This document shows, piece after piece, positions 43,452 to 52,596 of a stretch of DNA of 64,000 bases. The position numbers and the translations under genes are program-made. The notes beneath the pieces were generated by a model that did not search any database, had not been told where the DNA came from, and saw nothing but the letters and a program-made list of their open reading frames with translations. Where the stretch lies: positions 19,196 to 83,195 of the forward strand of contig NZ_BIMD01000022.1 in the NCBI RefSeq assembly GCF_004000905.1, read 5' to 3'. Origin of the DNA: Paenibacillus humicus NBRC 102415 (GTDB taxonomy: Bacteria; Bacillota; Bacilli; Paenibacillales; Paenibacillaceae). Positions within the stretch are counted from its first letter, which is position 1. Each line of letters opens with the position of its first letter.

Positions 43452-43739
43452 ATGAAGCTGACGGTCGATCCGGAAGCGGCCCGCTGGTATAAGCAAGAGC
43501 TGAATCTTCACGAAGGCGACCAGCTGCGCGTCTTCGTGCGCCTGGGAGGCTGCGGCAGCGTGCAGCCGGGGCTGTCGCTCGGAATCATGAAGGACGAATC
43601 GCGCCGGCCCGGCTTGCGTCAGGAGGAGGAAGGGCTCGTTTTTTTCATGGAAGAGGACCAGCTCTGGTATCTCGACGGGAAGGAGCTACATCTGCGCTAT
43701 GACTCCGCGCAGGATGAGGCTTTCATGGATGTCTACTAA
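43452..43739 (+). CDS. HesB/IscA-like protein, YneR family
   Basis: This 95-residue protein equals B. subtilis YneR in length and has MKLTVDPEAARWYKQELNL at the start and RVFVRLGGCGSVQPGLSLGI in the middle. It belongs to the HesB-like fold but keeps only the single Cys in GGCGS, so classic iron-sulfur scaffold function is unlikely. GAAAGGGGAG precedes ATG 43452. An amidase gene follows after 28 bases, perhaps in one transcript. Confidence 0.85.
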   Translation: MKLTVDPEAARWYKQELNLHEGDQLRVFVRLGGCGSVQPGLSLGIMKDESRRPGLRQEEEGLVFFMEEDQLWYLDGKELHLRYDSAQDEAFMDVY

Positions 43740-43767
43740 ATCGTACTGCCGGAAGGGAGCGCATGGA

Positions 43768-44901
43768 ATGAGAAGATGGCTGGTTGTCCTGATGGCCGCC
43801 TTGGTGTTGGCGGCTGGCATGCCTGTCGGACCGCCCTCGGCCGCGGTTGCAGCGGCAGCGGTATCGTACAAGGTTGCGACCAAATCGCTGCCTGTCCTCA
43901 AGGAACCGGATCAGAAAGCAGCCGTCAAAGGATATTTGACCCAAGGAGCGACGGTTCAGGTTACGGACGAACAATTCGGCTGGATGAAGGTGAGCGGACA
44001 GGGTCTCACCGGATGGGCAGCGGGCCACTACCTGGTCAAGTCGGCTTCCGTCGGAACGTCGGGTTCGGCATCGAGCGTGTCCCTGTCCGGCGCTGCCGGC
44101 CAGAAGTCGAGTGTCATCACGGGAAGCGGAGTGCGGGTGCGCAGCGGCCCCGGCACCGGTTATTCGGTCGTCGGGAGCGTTACGACCGGCGACCGGGTGA
44201 CCGTGCTCAAAACGTCCGGGCAATGGAGCAGCGTCAAGACGCCGGGCGGGCTGGCCGGCTGGGTCAGCAGCCAATACATAAGCAGTTCAAGCGGAACTCT
44301 GGTGAGCACGGGCGGAGGCAGCGGCCCCGCCGCCGGCAGCGGAATCGGCAGCCTCAAGGGAAAGCTGATCGTCATCGATCCCGGCCATGGCGGCAACGAT
44401 CCCGGCATGATCGGCACGACGCATAAGACCGAGGAGAAAGACCTTACGCTCAGCACATCCAAGCTGCTCGCCGACGAGCTGCGGGCGAGGGGAGCGAGCG
44501 TCATTCTCACCCGTACGAAAGACAGCGAGAAGCCGTCGCTCCCGGACCGGGTCCGGATCGCGGAGCAGGCGTCGGCGGACGCTTTTGTCAGCATTCATTA
44601 CAATTCTTCCCCTACCAAGGCTTCCGGCACGCTTGTGTTCTATTATTCCAAGAACAAGGATGTGCCGCTTGCGAGAGCGGTCGAAGGCCCGCTTGAGGGG
44701 CTGAGCCTCGGCACGAACGGCATTTCGTTCGGAGACTATCATGTGCTGCGGGAGAACAGCCTGCCGTCGGTGCTGCTGGAGCTTGGATTCCTCAGCAACG
44801 CCAAGGACGAGGCGGAGGTACGGACGGAGAAGTACCAAAAGGAAGCCGCTGCCGCGATCGCGCAAGGCTTCGAAGCCTATTTCGCCCGCAAATCAACCTG
44901 A
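43768..44901 (+). CDS. N-acetylmuramoyl-L-alanine amidase with SH3 domains
   Basis: The 377-residue secreted enzyme has a signal peptide (residues 1-30, MRRWLVVLMAALVLAAGM), two bacterial SH3 domains (about 33-92 and 110-170; the second with GVRVRSGPGTGYSVVGSV), a Gly/Ser linker, and an Amidase_3 domain (from about residue 195: IVIDPGHGGNDPG, SIHYNSS, LELGFLSN). These carry the zinc-binding His and Glu residues. It cuts the bond between MurNAc and L-Ala in peptidoglycan. AAGGGAG precedes the ATG. Confidence 0.93.
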   Translation: MRRWLVVLMAALVLAAGMPVGPPSAAVAAAAVSYKVATKSLPVLKEPDQKAAVKGYLTQGATVQVTDEQFGWMKVSGQGLTGWAAGHYLVKSASVGTSGSASSVSLSGAAGQKSSVITGSGVRVRSGPGTGYSVVGSVTTGDRVTVLKTSGQWSSVKTPGGLAGWVSSQYISSSSGTLVSTGGGSGPAAGSGIGSLKGKLIVIDPGHGGNDPGMIGTTHKTEEKDLTLSTSKLLADELRARGASVILTRTKDSEKPSLPDRVRIAEQASADAFVSIHYNSSPTKASGTLVFYYSKNKDVPLARAVEGPLEGLSLGTNGISFGDYHVLRENSLPSVLLELGFLSNAKDEAEVRTEKYQKEAAAAIAQGFEAYFARKST

Positions 44902-44918
44902 GAGAAGGATAAACGCCC

Positions 44919-46226
44919 ATGAATTATGCCATCCTGGGATTGCAGGCCGTCATTCTGGCTGCCGTCGCGCTGCTCTATCTCACACGCCCAAGGAGCCGCT
45001 CCGGGACAGACCCGTCGCTGCTGCGGGAGCTCGACCGGATCCGGGACGACGTCCGCAGCTACACGGCGGAGCATGCGGCGCAAGGCCGCCAGGAGGCTGC
45101 GGCTGCGGCGCGCCAGAACCGCGAGGAGCTGGCGGCTTCCATGAACGCCATGAACCGCACGCTCATGGGCAACATGAACGACATGGCGCTGCAGCAGAAG
45201 CATCTGCTGGACAGCTTCTCCGAGCGGCTCGCGGAGCTGACGCGAGTGAACGAAACGAAGCTGGAAATGATGCGCGGCACGGTGGAGGAGAAGCTCCGGC
45301 ATCTGCAGGAGGACAACAACCGCAAGCTGGAGCAGATGCGCGCCACTGTCGACGAGAAGCTGCATGCGACGCTGGAGCAGCGGCTGGGCGAATCGTTCAA
45401 GCTCGTCAGCGACCGGCTGGAGCTCGTGCATCAGGGACTCGGCGAGATGAAGAGCCTGGCGAACGGCGTCGGCGATCTGCGAAAGGTGCTGACCAACGTC
45501 AAGACGAGAGGCACGCTCGGCGAGATCCAGCTCGGCAACCTGCTGGAGCAGACGCTGACGGTGGAGCAGTACGACCGCAACGCCGCCACGCGGCGCGGCA
45601 GCAGCGAGCGGGTGGAGTTCGCCGTCCGCATTCCCGACAAGCACAATTCCAATCAGATCATCCATCTGCCGATCGACTCCAAGTTCCCGATCGAGGATTA
45701 TCAGCGTCTGCTGGACGCCCTGGACGCGGACGACCATCTCGCCGCGGCGGAATGCTCCAAGCAGCTGGACGCGCGCATCAAGCAGGAGGCCAAGTCGATC
45801 CGCGACAAGTATATCGATCCGCCGAATACGACCGACTTCGGCATCATGTTCCTGCCGGTGGAGGGGCTCTTCGCTGAGGTGCTCCGCCGCCCCGGCCTGT
45901 GGGAGCAGGTTCAGCGCGAGTTCCGGGTCGTCATCGCAGGCCCGACGACGCTGACCGCGCTGCTGAACAGCCTCCAGATGGGCTTCCAGACGCTGGCGAT
46001 CCAGCAGCGCTCGAGCGAGGTATGGCAGGTGCTCGGCGCCGTGAAGACGGAGTTCGGCAAGTTCGGAGATCTGCTCGACAAGACGCAAAAGAAGCTGCAG
46101 GAGGCGAGCAACTCCATCGACGCGGCGGCGGTCCGTTCCCGGGCGATCGAGCGCAGGCTGCGCAAGGTGCAGGAGCTGCCGGCCGGAGAGGCGCCGGACC
46201 TGCTGCTGGAGGCCGCATCGGAATGA
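44919..46226 (+). CDS. rmuC: DNA recombination protein RmuC
   Basis: The 435-residue protein has an N-terminal membrane helix (LQAVILAAVALLYL), a long coiled coil (residues about 30-170), and an RmuC domain (GTLGEIQLGNLLEQ, FAVRIP, LPIDSKFPIEDYQRLL, FGIMFLPVEGLFAEVL). RmuC limits DNA inversions and has a nuclease-like core fold. AAGGAT precedes the ATG. The gene follows the amidase by 17 bases and the ypsA gene by 10, so the three are likely one transcript. Confidence 0.94.
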   Translation: MNYAILGLQAVILAAVALLYLTRPRSRSGTDPSLLRELDRIRDDVRSYTAEHAAQGRQEAAAAARQNREELAASMNAMNRTLMGNMNDMALQQKHLLDSFSERLAELTRVNETKLEMMRGTVEEKLRHLQEDNNRKLEQMRATVDEKLHATLEQRLGESFKLVSDRLELVHQGLGEMKSLANGVGDLRKVLTNVKTRGTLGEIQLGNLLEQTLTVEQYDRNAATRRGSSERVEFAVRIPDKHNSNQIIHLPIDSKFPIEDYQRLLDALDADDHLAAAECSKQLDARIKQEAKSIRDKYIDPPNTTDFGIMFLPVEGLFAEVLRRPGLWEQVQREFRVVIAGPTTLTALLNSLQMGFQTLAIQQRSSEVWQVLGAVKTEFGKFGDLLDKTQKKLQEASNSIDAAAVRSRAIERRLRKVQELPAGEAPDLLLEAASE

Positions 46227-46236
46227 GGAGGCTGCC

Positions 46237-46794
46237 GTGAGCATCGCCAATCTGCTCGTGACCGGGTACCGGGCGCATGAGCTGAACATTTTCTCGCAAA
46301 AGCACGAAGCGATTCCGTTCATCCGCAAGGCGGTGGAGAACCGCCTCGTTCCTTTATTGGAGGACGGACTGGAATGGATCATCTCGCCGGGGGGCTATGG
46401 CTTCGATCTGTGGGCCTGCGAGGCCGCGATCGGGCTCAAGCGGGATTATCCGCAGCTCAAGATATCGATTCTGACGGCGTACGCCAATCCCGACGAGAAG
46501 TGGAAGGAAGACCGCAAGGCCTATTATGAAGGCATCCTGCGGCAGGTCGATCATCATGTCAGCGTCAGCAAACAGCCCTATGAGGGAGTATGGCAGCTGA
46601 CCGCGCGCGACAGCCTGCTGCTGCGCAAGACCGACGCCATGCTGCTGTTCTACGACGAGGAGATGGGGGAAGGCAGTCCGAAGTATTTCAAGGAACGGGC
46701 GCTGCGGAAGCAGCAGGACGAGGACTATCCCCTGTTCACGATTACGGCGGAGAGCATCCAGAGCATCGCGGAGGAAGAACGGCTGGCGGATTGA
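46237..46794 (+). CDS. ypsA: YpsA-like SLOG/DUF1273 family protein
   Basis: The 185-residue protein has the YpsA pattern: LLVTGYRAHELNIF at the start, WIISPGGYGFDLWACEAAI (Rossmann-like nucleotide pocket), HHVSVSKQPYEGVWQL and AMLLFYDEE. B. subtilis YpsA influences cell division; a nucleotide-derived ligand is proposed for SLOG proteins. The start is GTG 46237, after GAGGAGG. It is the last gene before a terminator. Confidence 0.92.
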   Translation: MSIANLLVTGYRAHELNIFSQKHEAIPFIRKAVENRLVPLLEDGLEWIISPGGYGFDLWACEAAIGLKRDYPQLKISILTAYANPDEKWKEDRKAYYEGILRQVDHHVSVSKQPYEGVWQLTARDSLLLRKTDAMLLFYDEEMGEGSPKYFKERALRKQQDEDYPLFTITAESIQSIAEEERLAD

Positions 46795-46802
46795 CCGACA
46801 GA

Positions 46803-46846
46803 AAAAAGGCTGGAGCATGCAGAACTTCTGCGGCTCCGGCCTTTTT
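46803..46846. terminator. bidirectional intrinsic terminator
   Basis: AAAAAGGCTGGAGC and GCTCCGGCCTTTTT form the stem, with an A run on one side and a T run on the other. It serves the rightward ypsA unit and the leftward HxlR gene. Confidence 0.9.
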
Positions 46847-46890
46847 CGATTGGAAATGAAATGTTCTGCCCGAACGGTTGCTGGCCGGAT

Positions 46891-47250
46891 TCATCGCGGA
46901 TTCAGGACGCTTTCCTCCAGCGCCTCGAACCGGTTGCCGTACGTCTTCTCCAGATGGCGGTCGCCCCATTCGCATAGCGAGGTCAGAATGGATTGAAGGG
47001 ACTTGCCATAATCGGTCAGCTCGTATTCCACCTTCGGCGGCACCTGGTTGTAGCTGATGCGGTTCACGATGCCGTCCTGCTCGAGCTCGCGCAGCTGCTG
47101 CGTCAGCATCTTCTGCGTAATGTTCGGCATGAGCTGGCGGAAGTCGCAGGTCCGCTTCTTTCCATGCGTCAGATGGCACAGGATGACGGTCTTCCATTTG
47201 CCTCCGATGACGTCCAGCGTGGCCTCGACCGCGATATTGTATTTTTTCAT
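46891..47250 (-). CDS. HxlR-family transcriptional regulator
   Basis: This 119-residue winged-helix protein has the HxlR features TLDVIGGKWKTVILCHLTHG, LTQQLRELEQDGIVNR and VEYELTDYGKSLQSIL. Family members often sense oxidants or aldehydes through an N-terminal Cys; here Cys residues lie in LCHL and TCDF. The ATG at 47250 is chosen, though AAGGAG is 15 bases away; TTG 47280 is an alternative. It is divergent from an MFS exporter that it probably regulates. Confidence 0.88.
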   Translation of the reverse strand: MKKYNIAVEATLDVIGGKWKTVILCHLTHGKKRTCDFRQLMPNITQKMLTQQLRELEQDGIVNRISYNQVPPKVEYELTDYGKSLQSILTSLCEWGDRHLEKTYGNRFEALEESVLNPR

Positions 47251-47291
47251 GGTTGCGGTTTCACTCTCCTTGCTTCGCAAAAGGAACTAAA

Positions 47292-47349
47292 AAGTAGCTA
47301 TGGTACTTGAAAGTGCGTTCTGTTCAAATTGTTGTTACAGTTCCATAAT
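47292..47349. promoter_or_regulatory. HxlR-type operator and candidate MFS promoter
   Basis: AAGTA (47292-47296) and TACTT (47304-47308) form an inverted repeat with a seven-base gap. AAGTG (47311-47315) gives a third half-site. TGTTCA (47321-47326) and CATAAT (47344-47349), 17 bases apart, may be the rightward promoter. HxlR-type regulators bind GTAC-like inverted sites, so this is a good candidate operator. Confidence 0.55.
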
Positions 47350-47391
47350 AGCATTTACCGGCACGAGATAACATCAAGGAGTTGAATTCAA

Positions 47392-48612
47392 GTGCAATCA
47401 AGCTCAAGAAAAAATACGCTGGCGCTGCTTTCGCTTGCTATCAGCGCCTTTGCCATTGGAACGACGGAATTCATCAGCGTAGGACTGCTGCCGATGATTT
47501 CCGGAGATTTGGACATACCGGTCACGATGGCCGGATTGACCGTGACGCTGTACGCGCTCGGGGTCATGTTCGGCGCCCCGGTGCTGACATCGCTGACGTC
47601 GTCCATTCCCCGCAAGACGCTGCTGATCGCCATCATGCTGGTCTTCATCGCCGGCAACAGCCTGGCCGCCTTCTCGACCGGCTTCGGCATGCTGCTCGCG
47701 GCCCGGGTGCTGTCGGCGCTCGCGCATGGCGTGTTCATGTCGATCGGTTCGACGATCGCCGCCGATCTGGTTCCGGAGGACAGGCGTGCCAGTGCAATCG
47801 CGGCCATGTTCACGGGCCTTACTGTCGCGACGGTGACGGGAGTTCCGCTCGGGACCTTCATCGGCCAGCAGCTGGGATGGCGTTCCGCTTTCATCGGCAT
47901 TGTGCTCATCGGAATTATCGCTCTCGCAGCGGCATGGGTGCTTGTGCCCGCTCAAGGCTTGCGTCAGGGAGAAAGGACGCCGCTGAAGGAGCAGGTCAAG
48001 CTGTTGACGAGCGGCAGGCTTGTGCTGGCCTTCCTCATCACGGCGCTTGGTTATGGAGGGACGTTTGTCGTCTTCACTTATTTATCCCCATTGCTCCACG
48101 AGATAACCGGATTCAAGGAATCCGCAGCGGCGCTGATTCTGCTTCTGTACGGAATCGCCATTGCCATCGGGAATCTCATCGGGGGAAAAGCGGCCAACCG
48201 CAGGCCGCTGCCGGCCCTGCTCGCCATGTTCGCCGTACAAGCCGTCATCCTGCTCGTCATGATGGCGGCGCTGCCGCATAAGATCGCCGGACTGATCGCG
48301 GTGTTCGCGATGGGGCTGTTCGCCTTCATGAACGTGCCGGGACTCCAGCTCCATGTCGTGCAGCTGGCGGAGCGTTACGCTCCCAAGGCGGTCGATGTCG
48401 CTTCGGCCGTCAACATTGCCGCATTCAACGGCGGCATCGCGCTGGGAGCTTGGCTGGGCGGCATGGTGACCGACCATATGGGGTTGATCCATACCACGTG
48501 GATGGGAGCTATCATGGTGGCGTCCGCAGTTGTTTTGACCGCATGGAGCCTGCTCTTGGAGAAGAAAAGCTCGAAGGTTGAAGCGATGGCTGCCGAAAGG
48601 CAGACGGTCTAA
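47392..48612 (+). CDS. MFS transporter (DHA1-type efflux permease)
   Basis: The 406-residue protein has about twelve spans. It starts with the AraJ-like motif SAFAIGTTEFISVGLLPMIS and has the MFS motif A region GAPVLTSLTSSIPRKTLL. It probably expels small hydrophobic compounds or sugars by proton antiport. The start is GTG 47392, eleven bases after AAGGAG. It is divergent from the HxlR gene. Confidence 0.88.
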   Translation: MQSSSRKNTLALLSLAISAFAIGTTEFISVGLLPMISGDLDIPVTMAGLTVTLYALGVMFGAPVLTSLTSSIPRKTLLIAIMLVFIAGNSLAAFSTGFGMLLAARVLSALAHGVFMSIGSTIAADLVPEDRRASAIAAMFTGLTVATVTGVPLGTFIGQQLGWRSAFIGIVLIGIIALAAAWVLVPAQGLRQGERTPLKEQVKLLTSGRLVLAFLITALGYGGTFVVFTYLSPLLHEITGFKESAAALILLLYGIAIAIGNLIGGKAANRRPLPALLAMFAVQAVILLVMMAALPHKIAGLIAVFAMGLFAFMNVPGLQLHVVQLAERYAPKAVDVASAVNIAAFNGGIALGAWLGGMVTDHMGLIHTTWMGAIMVASAVVLTAWSLLLEKKSSKVEAMAAERQTV

Positions 48613-48654
48613 GCTTCAGGCAGTGTTGAAGTTGAATTGCGTGCTGGAAAGCAG

Positions 48655-48716
48655 GAGCAGTCATGCAAATGCAGCCATAAAGAGCAGTCGCGGCTAGAGC
48701 AGTCATGCAAGTGCAG
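48655..48716. repeat. two 20-bp direct repeats before the aldo/keto reductase gene
   Basis: GAGCAGTCATGCAAATGCAG (48655-48674) and a copy with one change (48697-48716) are spaced 42 bases apart; a partial GAGCAGTCG lies between. They are in the 186-base gap before the reductase gene. Function unknown. Confidence 0.75.
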
Positions 48717-48798
48717 TCAGGACACGGGAGCAAGAGCCAAAGACCGAGGTTGCATTGCACAAGGATGCATGACAGCAATCAAGGAAAGGGAGATGGGA

Positions 48799-49641
48799 AT
48801 GAACGCATTTACGAATCGAACGGTTGCACTGGCCAACGGGGTCGCCATGCCTTGGCTCGGCATGGGGGTATTCAAGGTCGAGGAGGGGCAGGAGCTCGTC
48901 GAGGCGGTCAAGGCCGCCGTTCGCCTTGGTTATCGGAGCATCGATACGGCCGCTGTCTATGCCAACGAAAGCAGCGTCGGGCAGGGCATCCGGGAAGCGC
49001 TGGAGGAGAACGGACTGTCGCGGGATCAGTTGTTCGTCACCTCGAAGGTATGGAATTCCGACCTCGGCTATGAGGAGACCTTGGCCGCCTATGAGGCCAG
49101 CTTGAGCAAATTAGGATTGGATTATCTGGATCTGTACCTGATTCATTGGCCCGTTGCCGGGAAATACAAGGATGCTTGGCGGGCTCTCGAGACGCTGTAC
49201 AAGGATGGCCGTGTGAAGGCGATCGGCGTCAGCAACTTCCATGTCAGCCATCTGGAGGATTTGATGAAGGACGCTGCGGTGCGCCCGATGGTCGACCAGG
49301 TCGAGTTCCATCCGCTGCTGTCGCAGCCGGAGCTGCGCCGTTTCGCCAAGGCGCAAGGCATCCAGCTGGAAGCCTGGTCGCCGCTGATGCAGGGCCAGCT
49401 GCTGGATCATCCGCTGCTGTCGGACATTGCCTCCAGACACGGCAAATCCGTCGCGCAGGTCCTTATTCGCTGGGATCTCCAGCATGGCGTCATCACGATT
49501 CCGAAATCGACGAAGGCGGAGAGGCTGGCCGAAAACGCAGCCGTCGACGATTTCGAGCTGACGCCGACCGAGATGGAGTCCATCGACGCTCTCAACGAGA
49601 ACCGCCGCGTTGGCCCGGACCCGGACAACTTCGATTTTTAA
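48799..49641 (+). CDS. aldo/keto reductase
   Basis: The 280-residue NADPH-dependent reductase has the catalytic set Asp and Tyr in SIDTAAVYANE, Lys in FVTSKVW, and His in LIHWPV, plus the C-terminal cofactor motif IPKSTKAERLAEN. It reduces aldehydes or ketones in the cytoplasm. AAGGGAG is six bases before ATG 48799. Its place next to an HxlR regulator and an exporter suggests aldehyde stress, but that is only context. Confidence 0.92.
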   Translation: MNAFTNRTVALANGVAMPWLGMGVFKVEEGQELVEAVKAAVRLGYRSIDTAAVYANESSVGQGIREALEENGLSRDQLFVTSKVWNSDLGYEETLAAYEASLSKLGLDYLDLYLIHWPVAGKYKDAWRALETLYKDGRVKAIGVSNFHVSHLEDLMKDAAVRPMVDQVEFHPLLSQPELRRFAKAQGIQLEAWSPLMQGQLLDHPLLSDIASRHGKSVAQVLIRWDLQHGVITIPKSTKAERLAENAAVDDFELTPTEMESIDALNENRRVGPDPDNFDF

Positions 49642-49653
49642 GCACGAAAACAT

Positions 49654-49698
49654 GCTCCGCAGACGGAAGGTGGAAACCTTCCGCTGCGGAGCGTTTTT
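49654..49698 (+). terminator. intrinsic terminator of the aldo/keto reductase gene
   Basis: GCTCCGCAG and CTGCGGAGC form the outer stem and GGAAGGT/ACCTTCC the inner one, followed by five T. Confidence 0.9.
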
Positions 49699-49743
49699 GT
49701 TGAAGGGGCGAGCCGAAGGGCAGGACGCCGGCGAACGGACGCC

Positions 49744-50736
49744 CTAGATCACATTCTGCCGCCCTTCCTCGGCCCGGTCCATCGTGAAGCCGATCAGTCG
49801 CCGCAGATCCGCCGTGCGGATGGGAGCATGCTCCCCGGAGCGGCTCAGCAAGTCGCATAGCGCCACCATATCCTCCAGCAGCGACAGCTCCCGCCACCGC
49901 TCCGGCAGGAAGCCTCCGCCTGACCGGTAGCCGGCGGCGAAGGCTTCCTCGGCCGCGGTGCCTCGAGGCTCGTAGCGGAGCCAGTTGCCGATGTCCGCCA
50001 TGGCGCTGCCGGCATAGGCGAATTCCCAGTCGAGAACGGCCGACAGCTCGCGGCGGCCGCCTGTCCTCACGCCAAGCACGTTCAATGCGTTGTAGTCGGA
50101 ATGGACGAGCACGGGCAACATGGCATGCAGGTCGAGAAGAGGCGAGAAGCTGACGCCGAAATGATCGAGCCTCCGCGTCGCTTCCGTTCCAAGCAGGCTT
50201 CCTGCTGCCGCCTCCAGGCAATGCGCGATGAATTGCCGCCAGCCCTCTCCGTTCAAGGCGAGCGGCTCGCTGACCGCAAGCTCCCCGTCCAGGAAGCCGG
50301 CTTCCTGGAACCGGATGTCATGGATGGCCGCCAGCGTACGGCCGGCTGCATGATGCCATTCCGACTTGGCATCCATGCTGCCGGAGCGGAGCTCGTCCGC
50401 GAGCAGCACGCCGGGCATCCATTCCATGATCGCCCAAGGAGCAGGATAGAGAGAGCCGCTCCAGTCGGAAGCCAGGAGGCGCGGCAGCGGAAGGCTTCCA
50501 GCGAGCAAGCGGGAAATGGACGCTTCCTTGCGCGCGACCACAGCATTCTGCCTGTAGATTCTCAGGGCGTAGGAACGCCCTCCCGAATCCAGTTTGTACA
50601 CGAGGTTGCTGAGCCCGGCTCCGGTGCGTTGAGGCGTGCAATGCCGCAGCTCCGGCAAGGCGGCTGCAGCAAGCTCGCGGATGATGTGCGGCTCCGGCTC
50701 GGGCGGCGTTTCTCCTCGTTCCCAATTTTCCTTCAT
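49744..50736 (-). CDS. aminoglycoside phosphotransferase (APH)-family kinase
   Basis: The 330-residue protein has a choline/aminoglycoside kinase-like fold: nucleotide loop region LSNLVYKLDSGGRSYALRIY, catalytic LVHSDYNALNVL and metal-binding VLDWEFAYAG. It phosphorylates a small hydroxyl-bearing molecule with ATP; the substrate is not evident and drug resistance should not be assumed. ATG 50736 has GGGGAG nine to ten bases upstream. It converges on the reductase gene terminator. Confidence 0.85.
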   Translation of the reverse strand: MKENWERGETPPEPEPHIIRELAAAALPELRHCTPQRTGAGLSNLVYKLDSGGRSYALRIYRQNAVVARKEASISRLLAGSLPLPRLLASDWSGSLYPAPWAIMEWMPGVLLADELRSGSMDAKSEWHHAAGRTLAAIHDIRFQEAGFLDGELAVSEPLALNGEGWRQFIAHCLEAAAGSLLGTEATRRLDHFGVSFSPLLDLHAMLPVLVHSDYNALNVLGVRTGGRRELSAVLDWEFAYAGSAMADIGNWLRYEPRGTAAEEAFAAGYRSGGGFLPERWRELSLLEDMVALCDLLSRSGEHAPIRTADLRRLIGFTMDRAEEGRQNVI

Positions 50737-50839
50737 ACGTCGGGTCTCCCCTTTCAAATCCAAATTGCAGTCATCTCACCAACAATCCTGCAAAAGCATA
50801 AAGTAGGCATATGCCAATATCGAGATGGAGTGAGAGCCT

Positions 50840-52084
50840 GTGCTTGAACCGTTTTCTGCTGACGGCGTGTCCGAACATTCCCCTGTGGAACCGTTCCCTG
50901 AACGGTTCCGGCTGCTTGGGCAGCAAGGAGCCGGCTTGGCGTTGACGGCGGCTGTTCCGCTCGGCATGCCTGCCAGCTTCGACAGCCGAGGCCTCTTCGG
51001 CAGGTTTGGGAGCTTCGGTTCGAAGGAAGGCAAGGGAGCGCCGGGAGGCAAGACCAAGTCCGTGCCGAAGCCGCTGGCCAAGTTCCTTCCGAAGGAGCTG
51101 CTGCAGGTTGATGCGCTGAGTCCCATCTCGATTCAGGTCATTTTCAGCAGGCCGCTGGCGGACGAGGAGCTCGAGGCGGATACGGCGAGGGCCTCGTTCA
51201 AGCTTGGAAGCGATCTGGAGCTGTCCGGTACGCCCCGCCTGAAGGCGGGGACGAAGGCCAGCTACATCGTCCCGACTGCTCTGCAGCAGCCGGGCAAGCG
51301 TTACACGCTCTCCTATCGGGGCGGCGACAAGCTTGGCTTCAAAGCCGGCGTAGACCGCCTCTTCTTCCGTTATGTGCGGCAGATCTCGTACGACACCATT
51401 GAAGTGGTGCCGCTTCTCGCCGACGGCGTCGCCGATTGCGGGATGGTATGCGCGGATGAAGCCGGGACGGACTGCTCGGGCCCGCTGCTGAAGCTGAATC
51501 CGGACAACGTGAGCGGCGGCAGGCACTATCAGATCGTGCCGCCTTTGGAGGGAAAGACGGTACGGGTGTGCCCTGCAGGAGGCTTGCCTCTCCTTGCCGG
51601 ATATGTGGAGAGGACACAGCTCGAAGGCGGCGTGCAGGCCCCGCAGTTTCGCCTGCCCGAAGGGTATGCGTTCACTCCGGGACAGCTCTATGCAGCGGAT
51701 ATGGATTGGGGCCGGATCGGCCGGGACGAGTTCGCGGGGAGCGCCTGGCAAGCGCTCAAGATCAAAGGAGTCCGCTTGATCGAGCCGGATCTGATCCGGG
51801 TCGAGCTTGCCGCCGACCCTGGTTGCGATCTATTCGCCGGACGCATGCTGCAGCTCGCCTGCCATGGCGAGGCGTCCAAGCGGGCTTCGTACGTTCCGGG
51901 CAGCAGAGACGGCGCGGCGGGCGAATTCCGGCTGCTTCCGGGCTGGAGCCTCCAGCCGGGCAAAACGTACCGCGCCGCCCCGATCGGGCCGTGGGCTGCC
52001 TGTCCGCCGGAAGGCATGCCGCTCCAGTCGCTCGCTCCAAGTATAACAGGGACGGCACCGAGGGCGAAGTCCGGCGCTCGATGA
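50840..52084 (+). CDS. unrecognised protein with three related beta-rich segments
   Basis: I do not recognise a family for this 414-residue protein. The start is GTG 50840, after TGGAGTGA. Three segments (residues about 86-175, 183-300 and 305-395) share a pattern: a strand ending in a variant of ISIQVIF, a Tyr-Val-Pro patch, and an ending like LPxxxxxxPGKxYxxA. This suggests a tripled Ig-like sandwich. There is no signal peptide or membrane helix; a Gly/Lys/Pro-rich linker covers residues 45-80. It stands alone between a divergent kinase gene and the giant glycosidase gene. Confidence 0.6.
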   Translation: MLEPFSADGVSEHSPVEPFPERFRLLGQQGAGLALTAAVPLGMPASFDSRGLFGRFGSFGSKEGKGAPGGKTKSVPKPLAKFLPKELLQVDALSPISIQVIFSRPLADEELEADTARASFKLGSDLELSGTPRLKAGTKASYIVPTALQQPGKRYTLSYRGGDKLGFKAGVDRLFFRYVRQISYDTIEVVPLLADGVADCGMVCADEAGTDCSGPLLKLNPDNVSGGRHYQIVPPLEGKTVRVCPAGGLPLLAGYVERTQLEGGVQAPQFRLPEGYAFTPGQLYAADMDWGRIGRDEFAGSAWQALKIKGVRLIEPDLIRVELAADPGCDLFAGRMLQLACHGEASKRASYVPGSRDGAAGEFRLLPGWSLQPGKTYRAAPIGPWAACPPEGMPLQSLAPSITGTAPRAKSGAR

Positions 52085-52596
52085 GGATGGCCATGCCGAG
52101 GCGGTTATATGGGTTATTTTCATTGGGATTTCCAATCCCCTCCCGGATAGAGGAGTTCGACAAAAGCGGGTCTTTCGTCGGACTCCGGTTGAAGGTTCGA
52201 CAGGCGCGCGCATAGTTCCAAGGCTTCCTTTCGACAAGAGAGCAGGACCTCGGATTGACACGATGTAACCGATTTCATAAGGCATTGAGGCAAAAGACCT
52301 GCCAAACATCGCACCGTAATCCCCGCTGCCGAAGGGGGAATGGTCTGCATTCCGGGAGTTTGGTCCCTTGCCTCCTTAATGGCCGCGACTCTATAGTGAA
52401 AGGGATACTTGCCGCGTTTGCTCTTCTTCGCGAGACTGCCCTGACCGCTTGAGCGGCCTTAGTGACATGGTTGTCCCGTTTGATGGACGCTGCTGCCGCC
52501 TTGTTTGACCGATGGAGCATCGCCTGGATCGAGGGTTGCTCTGTCGACGCGTTTGATGGGATAGCAGGGGTACTGAAGAGACAAGCCGCTTCAAAA
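52085..52596. other. intergenic stretch without a supported gene
   Basis: Short frames exist on both strands but none has a ribosome binding site or protein-like composition. I see no terminator for the preceding gene. Confidence 0.5.
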
